Of a DNA stretch of 64,000 bases, positions 1-12,132 are shown piece by piece (positions within the stretch are counted from its first letter, which is position 1; each line of letters begins with the position of its first letter). Source of the stretch: Eledone cirrhosa. Its lineage: Eukaryota; Mollusca; Cephalopoda; Octopoda; Eledonidae. The notes beneath the pieces were generated by a model that saw only the letters and a program-made list of their open reading frames with translations, did no database searches and was not told the origin of the DNA. A program made the position numbers and the translations under genes. The DNA is taken from positions 410,659,464 to 410,723,463 of the forward strand of contig OZ024741.1 in the NCBI GenBank assembly GCA_964016885.1, written 5' to 3'.

Positions 1-28
1 TATATCTGAGACAGTAGAGTGTATATAC
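1..28 (+). repeat. 28-bp monomer, CTGAGACAG variant
   Basis: Same length as the consensus, but the core reads CTGAGACAG (T to A). This is one of the commonest substitutions. It usually, but not always, occurs together with the extra TA of the 30-bp class, giving TATATATCTGAG. It removes the TGACAG word found in consensus units. Confidence 0.95.
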
Positions 29-56
29 TATATCTGTGACAGTAGAGTGTATATAC
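29..56 (+). repeat. consensus 28-bp monomer (type copy)
   Basis: This is a clean copy of the commonest unit. It consists of TATAT, the core CTGTGACAG, the linker TAGAGT and the end GTATATAC (the phase is my choice). GTATATAC is a perfect 8-bp palindrome. CTGTGACAG is an interrupted dyad, CTGT and ACAG around a central G. Long uninterrupted runs of this unit occur, for example around 47.5-47.65 kb and 59.75-59.89 kb. Confidence 0.97.
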
Positions 57-86
57 TATATATCTGTGACAGTAGAGTGTATAGAC
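57..86 (+). repeat. 30-bp monomer with extra TA
   Basis: An extra TA dinucleotide in the leading TA run (TATATATC) makes the unit 30 bp. This is the main 30-bp class in the window. This copy also ends in GTATAGAC instead of GTATATAC, a variant that recurs in the right-hand part as a block marker. Runs of seven such units keep reading frame and account for the short open frames. Confidence 0.95.
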
Positions 87-116
87 TATATCTGTGAGAC
101 AGTAGAGTGTATATAC
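87..116 (+). repeat. 30-bp monomer with GA insertion
   Basis: The core reads CTGTGAGACAG, two bases longer than consensus. The GA addition lies in the TGTGA dinucleotide-like tract and looks like slippage. I did not notice any 32-bp unit combining this insertion with the extra TA. Confidence 0.93.
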
Positions 117-290
117 TATATCTGTGACAGTAGAGTGTATATACTATATCTGTGACAGTAGAGTGTATATACTATATATCTGAGACAGTAGAGTGTATAT
201 ACTATATCTGTGACAGTAGAGTGTATATACTATATCTGTGAGACAGTAGAGTGTATATACTATATATCTGTGACAGTAGAGTGTATATAC

Positions 291-320
291 TATATCTGTG
301 TGACAGTAGAGTGTATATAC
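291..320 (+). repeat. 30-bp monomer with TG insertion
   Basis: The core reads CTGTGTGACAG, with an added TG. It is rarer than the GA and TA classes and often follows a CTGAGACAG or CTGAGACGG unit, so it works as a positional marker for higher-order units. Confidence 0.92.
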
Positions 321-853
321 AATATCTGTGACAGTAGAGTGTATATACTATATCTGAGACAGTAGAGTGTATATACTATATCTGAGACAGTAGAGTGTAT
401 ATACTATATCTGTGACAGTAGAGTGTATATACTATATCTGTGAGACAGTAGAGTGTATATACTATATCTGTGACAGTAGAGTGTATATACTATATCTGTG
501 ACAGTAGAGTGTATATACTATATATCTGAGACAGTAGAGTGTATATACTATATCTGTGACAGTAGAGTGTATATACTATATCTGTGACAGTAGAGTGTAT
601 ATACTATATATCTGAGATAGTAGAGTGTATATACTATATCTGTGACAGTAGAGTGTATATACTATATCTGTGACAGTAGAGTGTATATACTATATATCTG
701 AGAGAGTAGAGTGTATATACTATATATCTGAGACAGTAGAGTGTATATACTATATCTGTGACAGTAGAGTGTATATACTATATCTGTGACAGTAGAGTGT
801 ATATACTATATCTGTGACAGTAGAGTGTATCTACTATATCTGTGACAGTAGAC

Positions 854-1255
854 TGTATATACTATATCTGTGACAGTAGAGTGTATATACTATATCTGTG
901 ACAGTAGAGTGTATATACTATATCTGTGACAGCAGAGTGTATATACTATATTTGTGACAGTAGAGTGTATATACTATATCTGTGAGATGGTAGAGTGTAT
1001 ATACTATATCTGTGACAGTAGAGTATATATACTATATCTGTGACAGTAGAGTGTATATACTATATATCTGTGACAGTAGAGTGTATATACTATATATCTG
1101 AGACAGTAGAGTGTATATACTATATCTGTGACAGTAGAGTGTATATACTATATATCTGTGACAGTAGAGTGTATATACTATATCTGTGAGACAGTAGAGT
1201 GTATATACTATATCTGTGACAGTAGAGTGTATATACTATATCTGTGACAGTAGAG
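854..1255. repeat. 402-bp tandem duplication, copy 1
   Basis: A 14-monomer unit (nine of 28 bp and five of 30 bp). Markers: AGCAGAG at 931, TTTGTGACAG at 951, GAGATGG near 985 and GAGTATATAT at 1021. All but GAGATGG recur exactly 402 bp later. Confidence 0.88.
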
Positions 1256-1657
1256 TGTATATACTATATCTGTGACAGTAGAGTGTATATACTATATCTG
1301 TGACAGTAGAGTGTATATACTATATCTGTGACAGCAGAGTGTATATACTATATTTGTGACAGTAGAGTCTATATACTATATCTGTGAGACGGTAGAGTGT
1401 ATATACTATATCTGTGACAGTAGAGTATATATACTATATCTGTGACAGTAGAGTGTATATACTATATATCTGTGACAGTAGAGTGTATATACTATATATC
1501 TGAGACAGTAGAGTGTATATACTATATCTGTGACAGTAGAGTGTATATACTATATATCTGTGACAGTAGAGTGTATATACTATATCTGTGAGACAGTAGA
1601 GTGTATATACTATATCTGTGACAGTAGAGTGTATATACTATATCTGTGACAGTAGAG
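1256..1657. repeat. 402-bp tandem duplication, copy 2
   Basis: Repeats copy 1 marker for marker (AGCAGAG at 1333, TTTGTGACAG at 1353, GAGTATAT at 1423). One difference is GAGACGG here against GAGATGG in copy 1, which fits CpG decay in copy 1. Another is GAGTCTAT at about 1367. Similarity ends near 1671. Confidence 0.88.
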
Positions 1658-2055
1658 TGTATATACTATATATCTGTGACAGTAGAGTGTATATACTATA
1701 TATCTGTGACAGTAGAGTGTATATACTATATATCTGAGACAGTAGAGTGTATATACTATTTATCTGAGACAGTAGAGTGTATATACTATATCTGTGACAG
1801 TAGAGTGTATGTACTATATATCTGAGACAGTAGAGTGTATATACTATATCTGTGACAGTAAAGTGTATATACTATATCTGTGACAGTAGAGTGTATATAC
1901 TATATCTGTGACAGTAGAGTGTATATACTATATATCTGAGATAGTAGAGTGTATATACTATATCTGTGACAGTAGAGTGTATATACTATATCTGTGACAG
2001 TAGAGTGTATATACTATATATCTGAGACAGTAGAGTGTATATACTATATATCTGA
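1658..2055. repeat. monomers with 1,324-bp echo
   Basis: Satellite units only. From about 1865 they echo 541-923 at an offset of 1,324 bp (the GAGATAG unit at 611 and 1935, the GTATCTAC unit at 829 and 2153), and the echo runs on to about 2247. So the 402-bp pair lies inside, or replaced part of, an older, larger duplication. Confidence 0.75.
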
Positions 2056-4315
2056 GACAGTAGAGTGTATATACTATATCTGTGACAGTAGAGTGTATAT
2101 ACTATATCTGTGACAGTAGAGTGTATATACTATATCTGTGACAGTAGAGTGTATCTACTATATCTGTGACAGTAGACTGTATATACTATATCTGTGACAG
2201 TAGAGTGTATATACTATATCTGTGACAGTAGAGTGTATATACTATATATCTGAGACAGTAGAGTGTATATACTATATCTGTGACAGTAGAGTGTATATAC
2301 TATATATCTGAGACAGTAGAGTGTATATACTATATCTGTGACAGTAGAGTGTATATACTATATCTGTGACAGTAGAGTGTATATACTATATCTGTGACAG
2401 TTGAGTGTATATACTATATCTGTGACAGTAGAGTGTATATACTATATATCTGAGACAGTAGAGTGTATATACTATATCTGTGAGAGTAGAGTGTATATAC
2501 TATATCTGTGACAGTAGAGTATATATACTATATATCTGTGACAGTAGAGTGTATATACTATATATCTGAGACAGTAGAGTGTATATACTATATATCTGTG
2601 ACAGTAGAGTGTATATACTATATATCTGAGACAGTAGAGTATATATACTATATCTGTGACAGTAGAGTGTATATACTATATATCTGTGACAGTAGAGTGT
2701 ATATACTATATCTGTGACAGTAGAGTGTATATACTATATATCTGTGACAGTAGAGTGTATATACTATATCTGTGACAGTAGAGTGTATATACTATATCTG
2801 TGACAGTAGAGTGTATATACTATATCTGAGACGGTAGAGTGTATATACTATATCTGTGTGACAGTAGAGTAAATATACTATATCTGTGACAGTAGAGTAT
2901 ATATACTATATCTGTGACAGTAGAGTGTATATACTATATATCTGTGACAGTAGAGTGTATATACTATATCTGTGACAGTAGAATGTATATACTATATCTG
3001 AGACAGTAGAGTGTATATACTATATCTGAGACAGTAGAGTGTATATACTATATCTGTGACAGTAGAGTGTATATACTATATCTGAGACAGTAGAGTGTAT
3101 ATACTATATCTGTGACAGTAGAGTGTATATACTATATCTGTGACAGTAGAGTGTATATACAATATCTGTGACAGTAGAGTGTATATACTATATATCTGTG
3201 ACAGTAGAGTGTATATACTATATCTGTGACAGTAGAGTGTATACACTATATCTGTGACAGTAGAGTGTATATACTATATCTGTGACAGTAGAGTGTATAT
3301 ACTATATCTGTGACAGTAGAGTGTATATACTATATATCTGAGACAGTAGAGTGTATATACTATATATCTGTGACAGTAGAGTGTATCTACTATATCTGTG
3401 ACAGTAGACTGTATATACTATATCTGAGACAGTAGAGTGTATATACTATATCTGTGACAGTAGAGTGTATATACTATATCTGTGACAGTAGAGTGTATAT
3501 ACTATATCTGTGACAGTAGAGTGTATATACTATATATCTGAGACTCTGTGACAGTAGAGTGTATATACTATATATCTGTGACAGTAGAGTGTATATACTA
3601 TATCTGTGACAGTAGAGTGTATATACTATATCTGAGACAGTAGAGTGTATATACTATATCTGTGTGACAGTAGAGTGTATATACTATATCTGTGACAGTA
3701 GAGTGTATATACTATATCTGAGACAGTAGAGTGTATATACTATATCTGTGACAGTAGAGTGTATATACTATATATCTGAGACAGTAGAGTGTATATACTA
3801 TATATCTGAGACAGTAGAGTGTATCTACTATATCTGTGACAGTAGAGTGTATATACTATATATCTGAGACTCTGTGACAGTAGAGTGTATATACTATATA
3901 TCTGTGACAGTAGAGTGTATATACTATATCTGTGACAGTAGAGTGTATATACTATATCTGTGACAGTAGAGTGTATATACTATATCTGTGACAGTAGAGT
4001 GTATATACTATATCTGTGACAGTAGAGTGTATATACTATATATCTGTGACAGTAGAGTGTATATACTATATATCTGTGACAGTAGAGTGTATCTACTATA
4101 TCTGTGACAGTAGACTGTATATACTATATCTGTGACAGTAGAGTGTATATACTATATATCTGAGACTCTGTGACAGTAGAGTGTATATACTATATATCTG
4201 TGACAGTAGAATGTATATACTATATCTGTGACAGTAGAGTGTATATACTATATCTGTGACAGTAGAGTGTATATACTATATCTGAGACAGTAGAGTGTAT
4301 ATACTATATCTGTGT
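2056..4315. repeat. 2,260-bp tandem unit, copy 1
   Basis: First copy of a long higher-order unit. Rare markers inside it are GTATCTAC (2151), TTGAG (2401), AAATATAC (2871), GAATGTAT (2981), and 38-bp chimeric units at 3541, 3867 and 4163. Each was found again 2,260 bp later with no exception among those checked. Confidence 0.93.
3531..3568 (+). repeat. 38-bp chimeric monomer (AGACTCTG)
   Basis: The unit begins as a 30-bp TA-class CTGAGAC monomer and restarts at CTGTGACAG, leaving 8 extra bases (AGACTCTG) and a 38-bp length. It looks like a single slippage or recombination event between two cores. I located the same junction at about 17 sites, including 3867, 4163, 5801, 6127, 6423, 7433, 10389, 10715, 11011, 12133, 15429, 15755, 16877, 24047, 42113 and 44279. 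Most are explained by later duplication, so it is a good lineage marker. Confidence 0.93.
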
Positions 4316-6575
4316 GACAGTAGAGTGTATATACTATATCTGTGACAGTAGAGTGTATATACTATATCTGTGACAGTAGAGTGTATATACTATATCTGTG
4401 ACAGTAGAGTGTATCTACTATATCTGTGACAGTAGACTGTATATACTATATCTGTGACAGTAGAGTGTATATACTATATCTGTGACAGTAGAGTGTATAT
4501 ACTATATATCTGAGACAGTAGAGTGTATATACTATATCTGTGACAGTAGAGTGTATATACTATATATCTGAGACAGTAGAGTGTATATACTATATCTGTG
4601 ACAGTAGAGTGTATATACTATATCTGTGACAGTAGAGTGTATATACTATATCTGTGACAGTTGAGTGTATATACTATATCTGTGACAGTAGAGTGTATAT
4701 ACTATATATCTGAGACAGTAGAGTGTATATACTATATCTGTGAGAGTAGAGTGTATATACTATATCTGTGACAGTAGAGTATATATACTATATATCTGTG
4801 ACAGTAGAGTGTATATACTATATATCTGAGACAGTAGAGTGTATATACTATATATCTGTGACAGTAGAGTGTATATACTATATATCTGAGACAGTAGAGT
4901 ATATATACTATATCTGTGACAGTAGAGTGTATATACTATATATCTGTGACAGTAGAGTGTATATACTATATCTGTGACAGTAGAGTGTATATACTATATA
5001 TCTGTGACAGTAGAGTGTATATACTATATCTGTGACAGTAGAGTGTATATACTATATCTGTGACAGTAGAGTGTATATACTATATCTGAGACGGTAGAGT
5101 GTATATACTATATCTGTGTGACAGTAGAGTAAATATACTATATCTGTGACAGTAGAGTATATATACTATATCTGTGACAGTAGAGTGTATATACTATATA
5201 TCTGTGACAGTAGAGTGTATATACTATATCTGTGACAGTAGAATGTATATACTATATCTGAGACAGTAGAGTGTATATACTATATCTGAGACAGTAGAGT
5301 GTATATACTATATCTGTGACAGTAGAGTGTATATACTATATCTGAGACAGTAGAGTGTATATACTATATCTGTGACAGTAGAGTGTATATACTATATCTG
5401 TGACAGTAGAGTGTATATACAATATCTGTGACAGTAGAGTGTATATACTATATATCTGTGACAGTAGAGTGTATATACTATATCTGTGACAGTAGAGTGT
5501 ATACACTATATCTGTGACAGTAGAGTGTATATACTATATCTGTGACAGTAGAGTGTATATACTATATCTGTGACAGTAGAGTGTATATACTATATATCTG
5601 AGACAGTAGAGTGTATATACTATATATCTGTGACAGTAGAGTGTATCTACTATATCTGTGACAGTAGACTGTATATACTATATCTGAGACAGTAGAGTGT
5701 ATATACTATATCTGTGACAGTAGAGTGTATATACTATATCTGTGACAGTAGAGTGTATATACTATATCTGTGACAGTAGAGTGTATATACTATATATCTG
5801 AGACTCTGTGACAGTAGAGTGTATATACTATATATCTGTGACAGTAGAGTGTATATACTATATCTGTGACAGTAGAGTGTATATACTATATCTGAGACAG
5901 TAGAGTGTATATACTATATCTGTGTGACAGTAGAGTGTATATACTATATCTGTGACAGTAGAGTGTATATACTATATCTGAGACAGTAGAGTGTATATAC
6001 TATATCTGTGACAGTAGAGTGTATATACTATATATCTGAGACAGTAGAGTGTATATACTATATATCTGAGACAGTAGAGTGTATCTACTATATCTGTGAC
6101 AGTAGAGTGTATATACTATATATCTGAGACTCTGTGACAGTAGAGTGTATATACTATATATCTGTGACAGTAGAGTGTATATACTATATCTGTGACAGTA
6201 GAGTGTATATACTATATCTGTGACAGTAGAGTGTATATACTATATCTGTGACAGTAGAGTGTATATACTATATCTGTGACAGTAGAGTGTATATACTATA
6301 TATCTGTGACAGTAGAGTGTATATACTATATATCTGTGACAGTAGAGTGTATCTACTATATCTGTGACAGTAGACTGTATATACTATATCTGTGACAGTA
6401 GAGTGTATATACTATATATCTGAGACTCTGTGACAGTAGAGTGTATATACTATATATCTGTGACAGTAGAATGTATATACTATATCTGTGACAGTAGAGT
6501 GTATATACTATATCTGTGACAGTAGAGTGTATATACTATATCTGAGACAGTAGAGTGTATATACTATATCTGTGT
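4316..6575. repeat. 2,260-bp tandem unit, copy 2
   Basis: Same monomer order as copy 1, with markers at 4411, 4661, 5131, 5241, 5801, 6127 and 6423. All line comparisons I made were identical, implying a recent duplication or conversion. The match continues about 55 bp beyond the nominal end and breaks at 6631, where CTGTGACAG becomes CTGAGACAG. Confidence 0.93.
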
Positions 6576-7362
6576 GACAGTAGAGTGTATATACTATATC
6601 TGTGACAGTAGAGTGTATATACTATATCTGAGACAGTAGAGTGTATATACTATATCTGAGACAGTAGAGTGTATATACTATATCTGTGACGGTAGAGTGC
6701 ATATACTATATATCTGTGACAGTAGAGTGTATATACTATATCTGTGAGACAGTAGAGTGTATATACTATATATCTGTGACAGTAGAGTGTATATACTATA
6801 TCTGTGACAGTAGAGTGTATATACTATATCTGTGACAGTAGAGTGTATATACTATATCTGAGACAGTAGAGTGTATATACTATATCTGTGTGACAGTAGA
6901 GTGTATATACTATATCTGTGACAGTAGAGTGTATATACTATATCTGAGATAGTAGAGTGTATATACTATATTTGTGACAGTAGAGTGTATATACTATATA
7001 TCTGAGACAGTAGAGTGTATATACTATATCTGTGACAGTAGAGTGTATATACTATATCTGTGACAGTAGAGTGTATATACTATATATCTGAGATAGTAGA
7101 GTGTATATACTGTATCTGTGACAGTAGAGTGTATATACTATATCTGTGACAGTAGAGTGTATATACTATATATCTGAGAGAGTAGAGTGTATATACTATA
7201 TATCTGAGACAGTAGAGTGTATATACTATATCTGTGACAGTAGAGTGTATATACTATATCTGTGACAGTAGAGTGTATATACTATATCTGTGACAGTAGA
7301 GTGTATCTACTATATCTGTGACAGTAGACTGTATATACTATATCTGTGACAGTAGAGTGTAT
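6353..7362. repeat. 1,010-bp tandem unit, copy 1
   Basis: Contains the 38-bp chimeric unit (6423), GGTAGAGTGC (6691), several GAGATAG and GAGAGAG units, and an ACTGTATCTG variant at 7109. It overlaps the end of the second 2,260-bp copy, so this duplication used part of that sequence as its left end. Confidence 0.87.
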
Positions 7363-8372
7363 ATACTATATCTGTGACAGTAGACTGTATACACTATATC
7401 TGTGACAGTAGAGTGTATATACTATATATCTGAGACTCTGTGACAGTAGAGTGTATATACTATATATCTGTGACAGTAGAATGTATATACTATATCTGTG
7501 ACAGTAGAGTGTATATACTATATCTGTGACAGTAGAGTGTATATACTATATCTGAGACAGTAGAGTGTATATACTATATCTGTGTGACAGTAGAGTGTAT
7601 ATACTATATCTGTGACAGTAGAGTGTATATACTATATCTGAGACAGTAGAGTGTATATACTATATCTGAGACAGTAGAGTGTATATACTATATCTGTGAC
7701 GGTAGAGTGCATATACTATATATCTGTGACAGTAGAGTGTATATACTATATCTGTGAGACAGTAGAGTGTATATACTATATATCTGTGACAGTAGAGTGT
7801 ATATACTATATCTGTGACAGTAGAGTGTATATACTATATCTGTGACAGTAGAGTGTATATACTATATCTGAGACAGTAGAGTGTATATACTATATCTGTG
7901 TGACAGTAGAGTGTATATACTATATCTGTGACAGTAGAGTGTATATACTATATCTGAGATAGTAGAGTGTATATACTATATTTGTGACAGTAGAGTGTAT
8001 ATACTATATATCTGAGACAGTAGAGTGTATATACTATATCTGTGACAGTAGAGTGTATATACTATTTCTGTGACAGTAGAGTGTATATACTATATATCTG
8101 AGATAGTAGAGTGTATATACTATATCTGTGACAGTAGAGTGTATATACTATATCTGTGACAGTAGAGTGTATATACTATATATCTGAGAGAGTAGAGTGT
8201 ATATACTATATATCTGAGACAGTAGAGTGTATATACTATATCTGTGACAGTAGAGTGTATATACTATATCTGTGACAGTAGAGTGTATATACTATATCTG
8301 TGACAGTAGAGTGTATCTACTATATCTGTGACAGTAGACTGTATATACTATATCTGTGACAGTAGAGTGTAT
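7363..8372. repeat. 1,010-bp tandem unit, copy 2
   Basis: Repeats the previous unit with markers at 7433 and 7701. Single-base differences include ATACACTA near 7391, TATTTCTG near 8065, and an ordinary ACTATATCTG where copy 1 has ACTGTATCTG. Confidence 0.87.
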
Positions 8373-11300
8373 ATACTATATCTGTGACAGTAGAGTGTAT
8401 ATGCTATATCTGTGACAATACAGTGTATATACTATATCTGTAACAGTAGACTGTATATACTATATCTGTGACAGTAGAGTGTATATACTATATCTGTGAC
8501 AGTAGAGTGTATATACTATATCTGTGACAGTAGACTGTATATACTATATCTGTGACAGTAGAGTGTATATACTATATCTGTGACAGTAGAGTGTATATAC
8601 TATATCTGAGACAGTAGAGTGTATATACTATATCTGTGACAGTAGAGTGTATATACTATATATCTGTGACAGTAGAGTGTATATACTATATCTGTGACAG
8701 TAGAGTGTATATGCTATATCTGTGACAGTAGAGTGTATATACTATATCTGTGAGACAGTAGAGTGTATATACTATATCTGTGACAGTAGAGTGTATATAC
8801 TATATATCTGAGACAGTAGAGTGTATATGCTATATCTGTGACAGTAGAGTGTATATACTATATCTGTGAGACAGTAGAGTGTATATACTATATCTGTGAC
8901 AGTAGAGTATATATACTATATCTGTGAAGGTAGCGTGTATATACTATATATCTGAGACAGTAGAGTGTATATACTATATATCTGTGACAGTAGAGTGTAT
9001 ATACTATATCTGTGACAGTAGAGTGTATATACTATATCTGTGACAGTAGAGTGTATATACTATATATCTGAGACATTAGAGTGTATATGCTATATCTGTG
9101 ACAGTAGAATGTATATACTATATATCTGAGACAGTAGAGTGTATATACTATATCTGTGACAGTAGAGTGTATATACTATATATCTGAGACAGTAGAGTGT
9201 ATATACTATATCTGTGACAGTAGAGTGTATATACTATATCTGTGACAGTAGAGTGTATATACTATATCTGTGACAGTAGAGTGTATATACTATATCTGTG
9301 ACAGTAGAGTGTATATACTATATATCTGAGACAGTAGAGTGTATATACTATATCTGTGAGAGTAGAGTGTATATACTATATCTGTGACAGTAGAGTATAT
9401 ATACTATATATCTGTGACAGTAGTGTGTATATACTATATATCTGAGACAGTAGAGTGTATATACTATATATCTGTGACAGTAGAGTGTATATACTATATA
9501 TCTGAGACAGTAGAGTATATATACTATATCTGTGACAGTAGAGTGTATATACTATATATCTGTGACAGTAGAGTGTATATACTATATCTGTGACAGTAGA
9601 GTGTATATACTATATATCTGTGACAGTAGAGTGTATATACTATATCTGTGACAGTAGAGTGTATATACTATATCTGTGACAGTAGAGTGTATGTACTATA
9701 TCTGAGACGGTAGAGTGTATATACTATATCTGTGTGACAGTAGAGTGAATATACTATATCTGTGACAGTAGAGTATATATACTATATCTGTGACAGTAGA
9801 GTGTATATACTATATATCTGTGACAGTAGAGTGTATATACTATATCTGTGACAGTAGAATGTATATACTATATCTGAGACAGTAGAGTGTATATACTATA
9901 TCTGAGACAGTAGAGTGTATATACTATATCTGTGACAGTAGAGTGTATATACTATATCTGAGACAGTAGAGTGTATATACTATATCTGTGACAGTAGAGT
10001 GTATATACTATATCTGTGACAGTAGAGTGTATATACAATATCTGTGACAGTAGAGTGTATATACTATATATCTGTGACAGTAGAGTGTATATACTATATC
10101 TGTGACAGTAGAGTGTATACACTATATCTGTGACAGTAGAGTGTATATACTATATCTGTGACAGTAGAGTGTATATACTATATCTGTGACAGTAGAGTGT
10201 ATATACTATATATCTGAGACAGTAGAGTGTATATACTATATATCTGTGACAGTAGAGTGTATCTACTATATCTGTGACAGTAGACTGTATATACTATATC
10301 TGAGACAGTAGAGTGTATATACTATATCTGTGACAGTAGAGTGTATATACTATATCTGTGACAGTAGAGTGTATATACTATATATCTGAGACTCTGTGAC
10401 AGTAGAGTGTATATACTATATATCTGTGACAGTAGAGTGTATATACTATATCTGTGACAGTAGAGTGTATATACTATATCTGAGACAGTAGAGTGTATAT
10501 ACTATATCTGTGTGACAGTAGAGTGTATATACTATATCTGTGACAGTAGAGTGTATATACTATATCTGAGACAGTAGAGTGTATATACTATATCTGTGAC
10601 AGTAGAGTGTATATACTATATATCTGAGACAGTAGAGTGTATATACTATATATCTGAGACAGTAGAGTGTATCTACTATATCTGTGACAGTAGAGTGTAT
10701 ATACTATATATCTGAGACTCTGTGACAGTAGAGTGTATATACTATATATCTGTGACAGTAGAGTGTATATACTATATCTGTGACAGTAGAATGTATATAC
10801 TATATCTGTGACAGTAGAGTGTATATACTATATCTGTGACAGTAGAGTGTATATACTATATCTGTGACAGTAGAGTGTATATACTATATATCTGAGACAG
10901 TAGAGTGTATATACTATATATCTGTGACAGTAGAGTGTATCTACTATATCTGTGACAGTAGACTGTATATACTATATCTGTGACAGTAGAGTGTATATAC
11001 TATATATCTGAGACTCTGTGACAGTAGAGTGTATATACTATATATCTGTGACAGTAGAATGTATATACTATATCTGTGACAGTAGAGTGTATATACTATA
11101 TCTGTGACAGTAGAGTGTATATACTATATCTGAGACAGTAGAGTGTATATACTATATCTGTGTGACAGTAGAGTGTATATACTATATCTGTGACAGTAGA
11201 GTGTATATACTATATCTGAGACAGTAGAGTGTATATACTATATCTGAGACAGTAGAGTGTATATACTATATCTGTGACAGTAGAGTGCATATACTATATA

Positions 11301-12132
11301 TCTGTGACAGTAGAGTGTATATACTATATCTGTGAGACAGTAGAGTGTATATACTATATATCTGTGACAGTAGAGTGTATATACTATATCTGTGACAGTA
11401 GAGTGTATATACTATATCTGTGACAGTAGAGTGTATATACTATATCTGAGACAGTAGAGTGTATATACTATATCTGTGTGACAGTAGAGTGTATATACTA
11501 TATCTGTGACAGTAGAGTGTATATACTATATCTGAGATAGTAGAGTGTATATACTATATTTGTGACAGTAGAGTGTATATACTATATATCTGAGACAGTA
11601 GAGTGTATATACTATATCTGTGACAGTAGAGTGTATATACTATATCTGTGACAGTAGAGTGTATATACTATATATCTGAGATAGTAGAGTGTATATACTG
11701 TATCTGTGACAGTAGAGTGTATATACTATATCTGTGACAGTAGAGTGTATATACTATATATCTGAGAGAGTAGAGTGTATATACTATATATCTGAGACAG
11801 TAGAGTGTATATACTATATCTGTGACAGTAGAGTGTATATACTATATCTGTGACAGTAGAGTGTATATACTATATCTGTGACAGTAGAGTGTATCTACTA
11901 TATCTGTGACAGTAGACTGTATATACTATATCTGTGACAGTAGAGTGTATATACTATATCTGTGACAGTAGAGTGTATATGCTATATCTGTGACAATACA
12001 GTGTATATACTATATCTGTGACAGTAGACTGTATATACTATATCTGTGACAGTAGAGTGTATATACTATATCTGTGACAGTAGACTGTATATACTATATC
12101 TGTGACAGTAGAGTGTATATACTATATATCTG
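7433..12132. repeat. 4.7-kb higher-order unit, copy 1
   Basis: Begins at a 38-bp chimeric unit and runs 4,700 bp to the next equivalent one. Internal markers in order: GTGCAT (7707), GAGATAG (7957), TGACAATACAG with CTGTAACAG (8413), GAAGGTAGCG (8925), GAGACATTAG (9071), CTGAGACGG (9701), chimeric units (10389, 10715, 11011), ACTGTATC (11697) and TGACAATACAG (11991). Confidence 0.85.
8917..8944 (+). repeat. GAAGGTAGCG marker monomer (left subtype)
   Basis: A 28-bp unit with core CTGTGAAGG and linker TAGCGT, several substitutions away from consensus and carrying a CpG. Usually the preceding unit carries GAGTATATAT. I found about 22 copies of this CG subtype, all between 8.9 and 43.1 kb. Confidence 0.93.

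Larger units (their letters stand above)
1..853. repeat. leading stretch of the array
   Basis: Only satellite monomers, a mixture of all the 28- and 30-bp classes with no long internal period that I can see. The part from about 541 onward reappears 1,324 bp downstream. The left edge of the array is not in the window. Confidence 0.9.

Noticed and set aside
2508..2717. Open frames of 69-71 codons on the + strand here and near 4768, 9384, 20590, 20852, 29890, 30152, 34064, 34326, 36432, 50976, 55580 and 59324
   Set aside because: They start at GTG inside the core, lack a ribosome-binding or other start context, and encode only a ten-residue repeat (TVECIYYIS-like). They exist because runs of 30-bp units keep frame, and end when 28-bp units shift it. 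Satellite by-products, not genes.
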